64,000 nucleotides of DNA from Niallia taxi (GTDB lineage Bacteria; Bacillota; Bacilli; Bacillales; Cytobacillaceae), in NCBI RefSeq assembly GCF_032818155.1, contig NZ_CP102589.1:2652001-2716000 (forward strand), given 5' to 3'. Made by a program: the position numbers and the translations under genes. The notes under the pieces are model-generated. The model saw only the letters and a program-made list of their open reading frames with translations, had not been told where the DNA came from and ran no database searches. This document shows positions 63,880 through 64,000 of this stretch, piece by piece. Positions within the stretch are counted from its first letter, which is position 1. Every line of letters begins with the position of its first letter.

Positions 63880-64000
63880 AAGAAAACCCTCTTTCTACTC
63901 TTTGTCTATATTATAGCAAAAATAACGCTTTCTTCACTATTTCTACAATAATAGTATGTGATTATTTTCTATTAATAATCACGCTACTTGCGACTCGCGT
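63880..64000. other. hflX upstream region
   Basis: GAAAGAGGGTTTTCTTTTG precedes the hflX ATG on the minus strand, and an AT-rich candidate promoter (TATTATAGACAAAG region) lies upstream. No other gene in the last 120 bp. Confidence 0.4.

Overview
The window is a low-GC Bacillaceae chromosome segment. Two blocks keep the gene order of Bacillus subtilis. On the left is lexA / yneA-yneB-ynzC-tkt-sirA-yneF (about 17.6-23.2 kb). On the right is glnA-glnR-ynbB-hflX (59.4-63.9 kb, read leftwards). Sporulation genes (sirA, a decayed cwlJ, a YjcZ-family gene), SOS boxes of the CGAAC-N4-GTTCG type and a GlnR/TnrA operator agree with this. I cannot name the species from the sequence.

Region 1 (1 to about 17.6 kb) is the right part of a siphovirus-type prophage whose left end lies outside the window. 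From right to left it has a tyrosine integrase, a helix-turn-helix protein with a candidate antisense RNA over its leader, and a divergent repressor promoter with three matching operators. Small early genes follow, then a winged-helix replication-like protein surrounded by two families of iteron-like repeats, an HNH nuclease and the packaging and head genes (TerS, TerL, portal, MuF-like, scaffold, capsid, connectors). A serine recombinase with a candidate site sits between TerS and TerL. Iterons, a recombinase and a possible antisense RNA would fit an element able to replicate as a plasmid; that is inference.

Region 2 (17.6-32.4 kb) holds the tkt-lexA block, then a small-gene region with a decayed cwlJ, a histidine phosphatase, a Nudix hydrolase, a type I signal peptidase and a three-subunit xanthine dehydrogenase.

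Region 3 (32.5-34 kb) is the highlight. queF (7-cyano-7-deazaguanine reductase) is split by a 268-nt stretch that reads as a complete, ORF-less group I intron placed directly after the catalytic Cys codon. Exact removal restores a 166-residue QueF. Upstream lies a preQ1-I riboswitch with a terminator/antiterminator, so one transcript carries a ligand-sensing attenuator and a ribozyme. A repetitive element with 15-bp inverted ends follows queF.

Region 4 (34-53 kb) is ordinary metabolism and small membrane or spore-type genes: a YfiT-like protein, LOG-like protein, HemD-like protein, alpha/beta hydrolase, mqo, gdhA divergent from gltC, a zinc alcohol dehydrogenase, an ArsB-like transporter, a pair of related low-complexity proteins and a DUF6944-like protein.

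Region 5 (53.5-59.4 kb) is a gene graveyard next to glnA: integrase tail, YolD remnants with SOS boxes, a nonsense-interrupted membrane protein, a broken HNH DNase toxin whose HH motif has become PH, and its apparently intact immunity gene. A YjfB-like gene and a small secreted Cys-pair peptide look intact there. No rRNA, tRNA or CRISPR array was seen.
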